Positions 1 to 8,634 of a DNA stretch of 33,906 bases are shown here, in pieces (position 1 is the first letter of the stretch; each line of letters opens with the position of its first letter). The stretch covers positions 1 through 33,906 of the forward strand of contig DVOC01000018.1 in the NCBI GenBank assembly GCA_018713905.1. Reading direction: 5' to 3'. The DNA comes from Candidatus Fimimonas merdipullorum. GTDB lineage: Bacteria; Bacillota; Clostridia; Christensenellales; CAG-314. Under the pieces are notes generated by a model, which saw nothing but the letters and a program-made list of their open reading frames with translations, was not told the origin of the DNA and made no database searches. The position numbers and the translations under genes are program-made.

Positions 1-277
1 TGCCCATCGGAAGCTTACGCTCCCTTTGCGGTACAGCCTAATTATCATACTACATTCCCCATTTTGTGTCAACGATTTTGCCTGATTTTTTTGAGAAAAT
101 TTCAAAAAAATCCCACAAAAAACAACTTTGCTCCCCGTCGCCAAAGCAAACCGCCCCGCTTTTTATCGGCACGTCGCCGCACACGCCTGTTTGCCTGCCG
201 ACGCACGCCTTCGCATTTGCTTTTGCCTCCGCTGCGCCTCTATAATACGGATATATTATATTACTCCTTTCTTCCTT

Positions 278-314
278 AAAAAGCGCAGCGTCCCCGCAAA
301 TGGGAACGCTGCGT
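278..314 (-). terminator. Rho-independent terminator of the 358..1710 gene
   Basis: Hairpin CGCAGCGTCCC...GGGAACGCTGCG (284-313), followed by a T-run on the minus strand (aaaaa at 278-282 on +). Confidence 0.75.
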
Positions 315-357
315 ATCGTACGTTTTGCCGTCGTTGCAAAAGCCGCAATGAGGAAGA

Positions 358-1710
358 TCAGAAGGTGGCCAGCAGGGTGAACTCTATACCCACCACGCCG
401 TAGTCGCGCTGTTTTTCCTTGGAATAGTATTTCAGCATGTCGTTGGATGAGGCGTGGAACATAGATTCCCCGAAGTAGCCGCACCGAGCCAGATCCATGC
501 TGCCGTACAGCTTGTCGAATGAATCGAAAATGTGCATTGCCGTCACCTTTACCACGGCTTTTCTGCCCGTAAGTCTGTCCGTAAAGGCAATAAGGTCGCC
601 CGCGTGCACGCGGCGGCGCTTTTCGTCGTTTAAGCGCAGTTCCACCGATTTTGTGCCTTCCGCCACCTTCAAAAACGATTCGTTTTCCAAGTTCATTTTG
701 TGCAGCGTCACCTTTAAGCCGTATTCCCTGCTTTGGAAGGTTTTGGAGCCGTCAAAGGTTGTGTAGGAGCCGTTCTTTTCAAAGCGGAAGCCGCATTTTT
801 CCGCCACCCTTTGCGAGCGGACGTTTTCCTTGGCGTGCGAAAGGTGAAAATCTTCCGCGCCGAATTTTTCCGCCGTGTAGGCGATGAGGGCGAGGCAGGC
901 TTCGGTGCAATAGCCGTGCTGCCAGAAGGTGCGGTTGAGGCTGTAACCCAATTCGTACCTGCCCTCCTCTGCGGGAGAGGCGTTGGCGCACCCCACCAAA
1001 GTGCCGTCCTTCAAAAAGATGCCGAACAGGTGCTCGTCCGCCCGTTTGGACTCTATCCACTTTTCCACGTCTTCCACTTTGTCGTACTTGTCGTAGCGCA
1101 GATACCGCACTACCTGACTGTCAGAAGTCCATTGGAACACCTGCGGCGCGTCTTCCTTTTGCATAGGCACCAGCGCAAGGCGGGCAGTGCTGATAAGCCT
1201 TGACTGTTTGGCGGCAGCCACAAGCCTTTGCACAAAGCTTTTGCTGCTGGTGCGCGTGGTGACAACTTGCGTAGTTTCGGGAAGCTCTTTGAGGCATTGC
1301 GTAACGAAGGGAGGAAAGGCGCTTCTGTCCTTCAAGTCCTCCGCCGACAGCAGGCAAAACGCCGCCTGCTGACCGTCGAAAAATTCTCTGTCCCAAAATT
1401 GCCGAGAAAGCTCCGTAAGAAAATAGAAGGTCAGCTGATGACAGGGCTTTTGATCCTCGCCGTCGCAAAAGCGCTGATGCACGAACAGGCAGCGCCCTAC
1501 CGTGGCGTTTGCCGTAAGCTGAATACGCAAGATGCGTTCCAGCGCGTCCTCTGCCGATTCGTTGAACTGCACGTTGCCGCGGGGCAACACAAAAATGCCG
1601 TCACGCTTTTTGACGAGCAGCTTGCCTTCGTGCAGTATTATTGCCGCAGCCTTTACGTTTAGCGTGCCTTGTTCCAACTGCAAGGACAATTCGTTTTTAG
1701 ACGTATCCAT
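358..1710 (-). CDS. Three-domain fusion: NUDIX-like domain, RimJ/RimL-type GNAT acetyltransferase, ASCH domain
   Basis: 450 aa. N-term VKAAAIILHEGKLLVKKRDGIFVLPRGNVQFNESAEDAL (NUDIX-like); middle RLISTARLALVPMQKEDA...ELGYSLNRTFWQHGYCTEACLALIAYTAEKFG...VRSQRVAEKCGFRFEKNG (GNAT); C-term GTKSVELRLNDEKRRRVHAGDLIAFTDR (ASCH signature). SD-like GGGGGG precedes the ATG. Confidence 0.8.
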   Translation of the reverse strand: MDTSKNELSLQLEQGTLNVKAAAIILHEGKLLVKKRDGIFVLPRGNVQFNESAEDALERILRIQLTANATVGRCLFVHQRFCDGEDQKPCHQLTFYFLTELSRQFWDREFFDGQQAAFCLLSAEDLKDRSAFPPFVTQCLKELPETTQVVTTRTSSKSFVQRLVAAAKQSRLISTARLALVPMQKEDAPQVFQWTSDSQVVRYLRYDKYDKVEDVEKWIESKRADEHLFGIFLKDGTLVGCANASPAEEGRYELGYSLNRTFWQHGYCTEACLALIAYTAEKFGAEDFHLSHAKENVRSQRVAEKCGFRFEKNGSYTTFDGSKTFQSREYGLKVTLHKMNLENESFLKVAEGTKSVELRLNDEKRRRVHAGDLIAFTDRLTGRKAVVKVTAMHIFDSFDKLYGSMDLARCGYFGESMFHASSNDMLKYYSKEKQRDYGVVGIEFTLLATF

Positions 1711-1722
1711 ACAACACCCCCC

Positions 1723-1756
1723 TAAAAACAGCAGGGCGACCGACGGACGCCCTGCA
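1723..1756 (-). terminator. Rho-independent terminator downstream of the EF-G-like gene
   Basis: GCAGGGCG...CGCCCTGC stem (1731-1755), then TGTTTTTAG on the minus strand. Confidence 0.7.
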
Positions 1757-1763
1757 AAACAGA

Positions 1764-3815
1764 TTATTCTTCTTCGTGAATCTTTTTGGCTTCCTCTACG
1801 ATTTTAGCCACGTTTTGAGCGGGCACTTCCTCGTAGCGGGCAAAACTCATTTCAAATTTACCTCTGCCCTGCGTCATGGAACGCAGATCCGTTGCGTACT
1901 TCAAAATTTCCGAAAGGGGCGCTTCGGCAGTTACCAGCTGCTTGCCGCCCACTACCTCCGTACCCATGATACGTCCGCGGCGCTTGTTCATGTCCCCCAT
2001 GACGTCGCCCAGATAGTTGTCGGGAACGGTGATTTTGAGTTCGTAAATAGGTTCGAGCAATACCGGACCTGCCTTTACGCAGCCGTCCTTGTAGGCAAGC
2101 TTTGCCGCCATCTGGAAGGCAATGTCCTTGCTGTCTACGGGGTGAGAGGAGCCGTCGAACAGCGTGCATTTGAGGTTTACCATCGGGTATCCTGCCAGAA
2201 CGCCCTTCTGAATGGCATCGCGCAAGCCCTTTTCCACAGAGGGTATGAACTGACGGGGAACGGTGCCGCCCACAACGGCGTCTACAAATTCGAACACGCC
2301 GTCCTCTGCGCCCGGTTCAAAACGCACCTTGCAGTGTCCGTACTGTCCCGCGCCGCCCGACTGCTTTTTGTGCTTGCCTTCCGCCTCGGCGGATTTGCGA
2401 ATGGTTTCGCGGTAGGGAATACGGGGATCGTTGAGCACCGCTTCCGACTTGAACTTGGATTTGAGCTTTTTGCATATTACGTCCAGCTGAGTTTCGCCCA
2501 GACCGGAAAGTATCATTTCGCCCGTTTCGGGATCCTTTGTGACGGTGAAGGAGATATCTTCGTCTTTAAGACGGGAAAGACCGCCGAACACCTTGTCTTC
2601 GTCCCCCTTGTTGGCGGCGTACACCGCGCGGGAATAGACGGGACGGGGCAGTTCCACGGCGGGAATGACGATATCCTTCGTTTCCGACAGAGTGTCGCCG
2701 GTGGAGGTTGCGGAAAGTTTGGTAAGGCAGGCGATGTCTCCTGCGCACGCGCAGTCGGCGGGTTCCTGCTTTTTGCCCTTTACAAAGTAGACGGTGCTTA
2801 CCTTTTCCGTCACGTCCTTGGTGGTGTTGTACAGCGTGACGCCGTTTTTCAGCGTGCCGGACACCACTCTGAACAGGCTGAGCCTGCCGAAGCTGTCGGC
2901 AATGGTTTTGAATACGCGCAGCACGACGGGAGCCTTTTCGTCCGCCGTAAGCACTACGTCTTCGCCGCCCTTTTTGGCATTAGTCTTGGTGTGAGAGGCG
3001 TCGGGAAGCATTTCCACTATTATGTCCATAAGCGCCTTTACGCCCTTGTTTGCCGTTGCGGAGCCTGCCACCACGGGCACAGCCGCACAACTGCCGACGC
3101 TGGCGGAAAATCCCTTGTACACTTCGTCCGCCGTAAGCGTTTCGCCGTCGAAAAATTTCATCATCAGTTCGTCGTCGCTTTCCGCCGCCACTTCCACTAT
3201 GCTGTCGTGCAAAGAGGAGACCTGCGCAGCCAGTTCGGCGGGCACATCGCCCGTCTTGTCGGTGACGAGATCGACGTATATGCCGCTGATAACGTTGGCG
3301 TAGCCCGTCATTTTGTGTCCTTCCAGCTTGGGAACGACTATGGGCGCTACCTTGCCGAACTTCGCCTTTATGGCGTCTACCGTGGCGGGATAGTTGGAAT
3401 TTTCCTTATCTGTGCCGTTGACAAATATAAGCGCGGGAATTTTGTGCTCGGAGCAGTACTCCAAAGCCTTTTCCGTCCCCACCGACATGGAACCAGTTGC
3501 ACCGGTGACAATTATCGCACTGTCGGCAACGGACAGCGCTTCCAGCATTTCGCACTCGAAGTCAAAATAACCCGGAACGTCGATAACGTTTATCTTGACG
3601 CCCTTGTAGGTGCAGTTCGCCACGGAAAGACTGATGGAAATTTTGCGCGCAATTTCTTCCGCGTCGAAGTCCATAGTGGAGTTTCCGTCGTCCACTTTAC
3701 CGAATCTGTCAAGTGCGCCGGCGTTGTACAATATCGCTTCCGCAAGGGAAGTTTTGCCTTCGCCGCTGTGCCCGATTAAAGCAATGTTTCTGATGTCTTT
3801 TGCCAATACTGCCAT
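1764..3815 (-). CDS. Elongation factor G-like protein (EF-G2/TetM-superfamily translational GTPase)
   Basis: 683 aa; GHSGEGKTS P-loop, DVPGYFDF G3, EF-G domain II-V architecture to the C-terminus (PVLLEPIYELKITVPDNYLGDVMGDMNKRRGRIMG). SD GGAG upstream of ATG. Confidence 0.93.
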   Translation of the reverse strand: MAVLAKDIRNIALIGHSGEGKTSLAEAILYNAGALDRFGKVDDGNSTMDFDAEEIARKISISLSVANCTYKGVKINVIDVPGYFDFECEMLEALSVADSAIIVTGATGSMSVGTEKALEYCSEHKIPALIFVNGTDKENSNYPATVDAIKAKFGKVAPIVVPKLEGHKMTGYANVISGIYVDLVTDKTGDVPAELAAQVSSLHDSIVEVAAESDDELMMKFFDGETLTADEVYKGFSASVGSCAAVPVVAGSATANKGVKALMDIIVEMLPDASHTKTNAKKGGEDVVLTADEKAPVVLRVFKTIADSFGRLSLFRVVSGTLKNGVTLYNTTKDVTEKVSTVYFVKGKKQEPADCACAGDIACLTKLSATSTGDTLSETKDIVIPAVELPRPVYSRAVYAANKGDEDKVFGGLSRLKDEDISFTVTKDPETGEMILSGLGETQLDVICKKLKSKFKSEAVLNDPRIPYRETIRKSAEAEGKHKKQSGGAGQYGHCKVRFEPGAEDGVFEFVDAVVGGTVPRQFIPSVEKGLRDAIQKGVLAGYPMVNLKCTLFDGSSHPVDSKDIAFQMAAKLAYKDGCVKAGPVLLEPIYELKITVPDNYLGDVMGDMNKRRGRIMGTEVVGGKQLVTAEAPLSEILKYATDLRSMTQGRGKFEMSFARYEEVPAQNVAKIVEEAKKIHEEE

Positions 3816-3911
3816 TGTTCGTACTCCTGAATGTTATTTTCGTATTGCATGCCGCACCGCTTGCGGTTTTGCAAACCACAACTGTAATTATATACTATCT
3901 CTCGCAATTTT

Positions 3912-4604
3912 TCAATAGGCATTTAATAATTCTTCCATAAAAAATCGATATTTTTGGCTGACGTCGGCTCCGCTTTGGGAAACTAATTGCACTGTACTCT
4001 CATCATTAACGCATTTTTTGTATTTTTTGCGTATTCTGCGCGTCACGCCGTCCAGACTGTCGAACACGTGCAGATTGGGAAATACGCTGCAAAAACAGCT
4101 TTTGTACAAGCTGAGGCTGCTGCCGGCAAGAGCAATGCAGTCGAAGGCTCCGCACAAAGGCTCGGCGCATTGCGAAACGTATCCGGCAACGTCGCTTCGG
4201 CTTGCACCCTGTTCGGCAAGCAGCGGAAAGCGAGGCATGGGCAGGGGAATCACTCCCGCAAACCTGCCTGCGGCGTTTACGGCGGCGGTTTCGCCGCATA
4301 CCAGCACCTTGGACGCCGTGTATGCCGAGGCGTGCACCACGGGAGGATCGCAACGGAAGACGTTTTCGCCCCCGCGCGAGCAGCAGGAAAGGGCGGCAGA
4401 GGACAGCACCACTCCCTCCGCGCCGAGGGAAAACGCCTTTTTGCAGCAGTCGGCGGCAATGGCGGACAGCTGCGAAGGAGATTTTTCGCCCAGAGGAAAC
4501 TGCTCGTCCAATATATACGCCGTATAATCTGCGGCAACAGAGTATTTAAGTTTGCACAGGGTAGCGAAGATGCCCACGCCGTCGTCGAATACGAATATTT
4601 TCAC
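3912..4604 (-). CDS. Glutamate racemase (MurI)-fold protein lacking both catalytic Cys motifs
   Basis: GTG start at 4604 with SD AGGGAGG just upstream; 230 aa KIFVFDDGVGIFATLCKL...FPLGEKSPSQL...VVLSSAALSCC...CIALAGSSLSLYK...VFDSLDGVTRRI, collinear with MurI motifs FDSGVGG / PYGxKS / CNTAS / GCTHYPL / DSG. The track ORF start at 4724 is upstream of this SD. Confidence 0.65.
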   Translation of the reverse strand: MKIFVFDDGVGIFATLCKLKYSVAADYTAYILDEQFPLGEKSPSQLSAIAADCCKKAFSLGAEGVVLSSAALSCCSRGGENVFRCDPPVVHASAYTASKVLVCGETAAVNAAGRFAGVIPLPMPRFPLLAEQGASRSDVAGYVSQCAEPLCGAFDCIALAGSSLSLYKSCFCSVFPNLHVFDSLDGVTRRIRKKYKKCVNDESTVQLVSQSGADVSQKYRFFMEELLNAY

Positions 4605-4937
4605 GGTATACCTCCCTTTTGCGTCTGAAAATATTTTACTTGCTTTTTGCCAAAAAAATACCCTCCCGTAACGCGCGGCACGGCGGAGCAGGACAAGAAG
4701 AGCGACAAAAAGCGGTATTGACACTCTGCGGGTTCAACATCCGGCATTCGTGCGCACGGCAAGGAGGTCGGGCGCGTTGCGGCGAACGTACACACTGCCG
4801 CAGAGGTCAGCCGTACGCAAAAAGACAACGCGCAGAGGTCGTCACGCATTTTTCAAAACTCGGGCAAAAACTTGTGACGGATTTGTCAGCAAAGCCGCGA
4901 TTTCGGAAAAACCGTAGCAAAGCGGAATACAAAGCGC

Positions 4938-4965
4938 TTGCATTTTGCAAAAAATGTGGTATAAT
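4938..4965 (+). promoter_or_regulatory. Promoter of ssrA
   Basis: TTGCAT (4938-4943), 16-bp spacer, TATAAT (4960-4965); 19 nt upstream of the mature tmRNA 5' end. Confidence 0.7.
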
Positions 4966-4983
4966 GTGCATACTATTCAACAT

Positions 4984-5363
4984 GGGGGTGTTTCAAGATT
5001 CGCCCGGCGTTGAGGGAGATTCGATAAGCGTGTCGCAGCGCCTACTGCGTACCAAGGCAAAACTAAATTAAACGCTAACAATAGCAACTACAGCCGTTCT
5101 TACAACAGAATGGCAATCGCTGCGTAACAATTAAACGCGCGCATCGTCCCGAGCCATTACACACGGCGCGGTGTTCGGTGTAAGACAGTGTGTATCGCGG
5201 TTTGTCCGCACGGCTTTGCGGCAAAACGTTAAATTCTTTTAGTCTTGGCGGTGTTTTTCCCGTTTGTCGGAAAGGCATCGCGACGGTTGAAGGCAAACTT
5301 TGCACGGAGAAAATCGAGTAGTCCTGCGTCGGTACACGGGTGCAATTCCCGTCACCTCCACCA
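4984..5363 (+). ncRNA. ssrA: Transfer-messenger RNA (tmRNA)
   Basis: 5' GGGGGTG pairs with 3' CACCTCC-A-CCA as a tRNA-like acceptor stem; encoded CCA (5361-5363); T-arm ACGGG-TGCAATT-CCCGT; internal tag ORF ending ...NRMAIAA-stop (TAA 5125-5127). Confidence 0.92.
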
Positions 5364-5380
5364 AACTCAACATATTGTAA

Positions 5381-5416
5381 CGCCGCAAAATACGCAAACG
5401 GTATTTTGAACGGCGG
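5381..5416 (+). other. Stem-loop downstream of tmRNA
   Basis: CGCCGCAAAATAC...GTATTTTGaaCGGCG inverted repeat. Confidence 0.45.
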
Positions 5417-5430
5417 AGAAAATCAGGTGC

Positions 5431-5459
5431 AAAAGGGACAGATTGACTGCCCCTTTTTT
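5431..5459 (+). terminator. Rho-independent terminator of ssrA
   Basis: AAAAGGGaCAG-attga-CTGcCCCTTTTTT. Confidence 0.7.
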
Positions 5460-5707
5460 GTTGCTTATTGAGCGGTTCGCCTGTCATTTTTTGCTGCTCA
5501 GACGAACGTTATTGCCTGTTTTTCATCGCTGACGTTTTGATTTCCGACGGGGCGCAGTAAAAGCTGCTTAAACCGCATGCGTTTACGGCGGGTGAATTTC
5601 GGTGGCATTGTTACACCCGACTTATGCACCACAGTCGCCGCTTACCGACGGCGGCACACGCCGTGCAGGTGCGTCAACGGACGTTATAAGCGCCGCGAGC
5701 ACAATGC

Positions 5708-5747
5708 AAAAGCGTCTGCCTCACGTTTTGAAACAGACGCTTTTTTA
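5708..5747 (+). terminator. Strong, probably bidirectional terminator
   Basis: AAAAGCGTCTG...CAGACGCTTTTTT, lying downstream of the minus-strand gene 5798..6451. Confidence 0.75.
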
Positions 5748-5797
5748 TTTGTGTACGCAAAAACCAATTACGTATCGTATTTTTTGTGACAAGTCGT

Positions 5798-6451
5798 TTA
5801 GTTCTTTGCCTTGGTTATCCTGTTGAGAATTGCCCTGTACAAAAAGGCTATGCCGGACACCAACGCCAGCATTACCAATATCCACCAGAAGGTGCCCATG
5901 AAGTATTCGCCGCCTCCGCCGAAGCCGAAAGCGCCGACGGGCGAGCCCCAGTTGAGGAAGAAATAGGGGTAATTTGCGCCGTAGCCGAAATCCCATTTAA
6001 GCACGTATCCGAGGGAAGCGAACCCCAGATAGTAGATAGGCGGAGCAAGCGACCACCACGCCGTTTTGGCGTCGGTGCGCCTTTTTGCCACAAACAAATC
6101 CGCGACGGAGCAAAGGGGCACCACTACGTGCGTAAGCACGTTGGCGGCGGAATTGAAGGCTCCCTTCATTGTGGGCGCCAGCACAGCGCAGAACACCAGC
6201 CCCGTAAGCGTTATGGAAACGGTGAAGACGAATTTTATGCTCCACAGCCACTGCGGTATTTCGCCGCCGCGGCGCAGCTGCACCGTCTGCCACACGGCAA
6301 ATACCAACAGTACCGCCGCCACCCACAGGTTGGACTGCACGGTAAAATACAAAAATCCGTTTACTCCCATCGCCGCCGTAAGCGCCACGCCCACTGCGGC
6401 GGACAGAGCCACGGCAAATTCTAAAATTACGGAAACTATTTTTCTTGTCAC
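5798..6451 (-). CDS. Pr6Pr family / FAR-17a-AIG1-like integral membrane protein
   Basis: 217 aa polytopic; FLYFTVQSNLWVAAVL, LTHVVVPLCSVADLF, NYPYFFLNW motifs. Confidence 0.75.
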   Translation of the reverse strand: MTRKIVSVILEFAVALSAAVGVALTAAMGVNGFLYFTVQSNLWVAAVLLVFAVWQTVQLRRGGEIPQWLWSIKFVFTVSITLTGLVFCAVLAPTMKGAFNSAANVLTHVVVPLCSVADLFVAKRRTDAKTAWWSLAPPIYYLGFASLGYVLKWDFGYGANYPYFFLNWGSPVGAFGFGGGGEYFMGTFWWILVMLALVSGIAFLYRAILNRITKAKN

Positions 6452-6750
6452 GTGTACCTTTTTGTTTTATAAATTTATTTGCGCAGTCTTTTGTTGGTAA
6501 AGAATGCCAAGCGCTCTTTTACTGCCCAAAGCGGCGTTTGGGAAATTTGCGCCGAGAAAGCGCCATGCAGGCAATGACTAACCCCCAAAAAAAGGGCGAG
6601 CAGTATTTTGCATAAGATTTGCTAACGTTACCCGCAGGCTTTGCCGAACTTCCTGCAAGACGGCTTCCATGCGACGTTTTTGTAAAACTCTTTAACGAGT
6701 GCACTCCGTTGACAAAGCAAAACCACGAAGACGGCTCGCCAGAAGTCCAT

Positions 6751-8634
6751 TTAACCGCCTTGCGCGGTGTTGGGACGAAATTGCAGCATATAAAGGTCGT
6801 AGTACCGTCCCTTGTGTTTGAGCAGTTGGTCGTGATTGCCCTGCTCCACTATTTCGCCGTGCGAAAGCACTATTATGTTGTCGGCGTGCTGTATGGTGGA
6901 AAGGCGGTGCGCCACTATTATCATAGTGCCCACGTTCATCATGCGGGAGAGGGAGTCCTGAATAAGCACTTCCGTTTCGGTGTCTATGTTGGCTGTCGCC
7001 TCGTCAAGTATCATTACCTCGGGGCGGTGAATTATGGTGCGGGCAAAGGAGAGCAGCTGCCGTTGCCCCGCCGAGAAGTTGTTGCCCTTTTCGCGCACTT
7101 CCTCGTCCAGCCCGTAGTTGAGTTTTTGTATGAACTTGTCGGCGTTGACGTATCTGCACGCTTGCATGACCTGTTCGTCGGTAAAGTCGTCGCGAAGCAC
7201 TATGTTGCTACGAATGGTGCCGGCAAACAGGAATACGTCTTGCAGCATCTGTCCGAAGTGTTTGCGCAGGCTGCTTATCTTCACGTTTCGGATATTTATG
7301 CCGTCCAGCAGAATTTCTCCCTTCTGAATGTCGTAGTTGCGGCACAGCAGGGAAAGTATGGTGGTCTTGCCGCTGCCCGTAGCACCCACGAAAGCCACCG
7401 TCTGTTTGGCGTCTATGTGGAAGCTGACGTCTTTAAGCACCCATTCGCCCTCGTTGTAGGCAAACCAGACGTGCTTGAACTCTATCTCGCCCCGCACGTT
7501 TTGCAGTTCTATGGCGTCGGGAGAGTCCACCACGTCGGGCTGAACGTCCATTATGGTGAATATCTTTTCCGCCGAGGCAAATGCCGACTGCAACCGGTGG
7601 AATTGCTCCGCCAGCGTCTGAATGGGGTTGAAAAAGCGGGAAATATACATATAGAACGCCACTATCACTTCGCTGGTGATGCTTTCGCCCATAAAGGTGA
7701 CGTTGTCAAGATACCCCTTGCTGCCCAAAAAGAACAGGCACAGCACGGAGCATATGTACAGCATGTACACCGCCGGACGGAAGATGGCAAACACGAATAT
7801 CTGCTGCTGCTTTGCCTTGGCAAGACGGCGGCTTTTTTCCGTGAACTCCGCCATTTTGCGATCCTCGCGGTTGAATATCTGAATAACCTTCATACCGGTG
7901 AGGTTTTCCGAAAGGAAGGTGTTTACGTCGGTGTAGCCGTCCTTTACCTTGCGGAACGCCATGCGGGAAAACTTGCGGAAGATGACGGTGAACAGCACCA
8001 CGAAGGGCACGAAGCACAGCACCATGAGCGTGAGCATGTAGTTGACGAACATCATTGCCACAAACACGCCCACAATGACGAAGCAGTTTTTCACGAGGTT
8101 TACCAGCAGATTGGTGAACATCATGGATATGGCGTTGGTGTCGTTGGTTACGCGCGTGACCAACGTGCCCACGGGAATTTGCGCCAGCTGCGCGTGAGAC
8201 AGACTCTCCACGTGCTTGAAGGCGTCCTCGCGCAGGGCGGAAATTATCTTCTGCCCCGTTTTTTGCAGTATTATGGATTGGCAATAGGTGCTTACGAGGG
8301 AAACGACGAGTATTCCCGCATACAAAGCCACCCGCCACGTCAGCTGCGGAATTTCAAAGGAGCCTTTGACCAGCCCTTCGATATCCGACACCAACAACGG
8401 CGCCGTTATGTCGTAGGCTATGGTCACAAGCATTATGAACCCCACCAGCAAAAAACTTTTCCAATAGGGACGGGCGTACACAAGCAGCCGTTTCAGCAGA
8501 TCGCCGTCCTTCATCTTTCTGTCGAAGCCTATGGCGCTCTTTTTGTCCTTTACGGTGGCATAGACAATTATCATGACGGTGGAGAATACTCCGAGAATTG
8601 CCCCCACTATCAGGAGCGGCAGATACTCTTTCAT
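6751..8634 (-). CDS. ABC exporter (permease-ATPase), heterodimer subunit with canonical Walker B Glu
   Basis: TM domain plus NBD: GATGSGKTT, FSAGQRQLLSFART, VMILDEATANID, AHRLST. Confidence 0.93.
   Translation of the reverse strand: MKEYLPLLIVGAILGVFSTVMIIVYATVKDKKSAIGFDRKMKDGDLLKRLLVYARPYWKSFLLVGFIMLVTIAYDITAPLLVSDIEGLVKGSFEIPQLTWRVALYAGILVVSLVSTYCQSIILQKTGQKIISALREDAFKHVESLSHAQLAQIPVGTLVTRVTNDTNAISMMFTNLLVNLVKNCFVIVGVFVAMMFVNYMLTLMVLCFVPFVVLFTVIFRKFSRMAFRKVKDGYTDVNTFLSENLTGMKVIQIFNREDRKMAEFTEKSRRLAKAKQQQIFVFAIFRPAVYMLYICSVLCLFFLGSKGYLDNVTFMGESITSEVIVAFYMYISRFFNPIQTLAEQFHRLQSAFASAEKIFTIMDVQPDVVDSPDAIELQNVRGEIEFKHVWFAYNEGEWVLKDVSFHIDAKQTVAFVGATGSGKTTILSLLCRNYDIQKGEILLDGINIRNVKISSLRKHFGQMLQDVFLFAGTIRSNIVLRDDFTDEQVMQACRYVNADKFIQKLNYGLDEEVREKGNNFSAGQRQLLSFARTIIHRPEVMILDEATANIDTETEVLIQDSLSRMMNVGTMIIVAHRLSTIQHADNIIVLSHGEIVEQGNHDQLLKHKGRYYDLYMLQFRPNTAQGG

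Noticed and set aside
1776-3779. 667-aa plus-strand ORF opposite the EF-G-like gene
   Set aside because: Shadow ORF in the antisense of a clearly conserved gene; composition (His/Val/Gly-rich) is typical of antisense frames.
4619-5071. 150-aa plus-strand ORF running into the tmRNA
   Set aside because: Ends inside ssrA, crosses the ssrA promoter and shows no domain signature.
5239-5487. 82-aa minus ORF over the tmRNA 3' half
   Set aside because: It is the antisense of the tmRNA 3' end (contains VEVTGIAPVYRRRT, a common tRNA/tmRNA antisense artefact).
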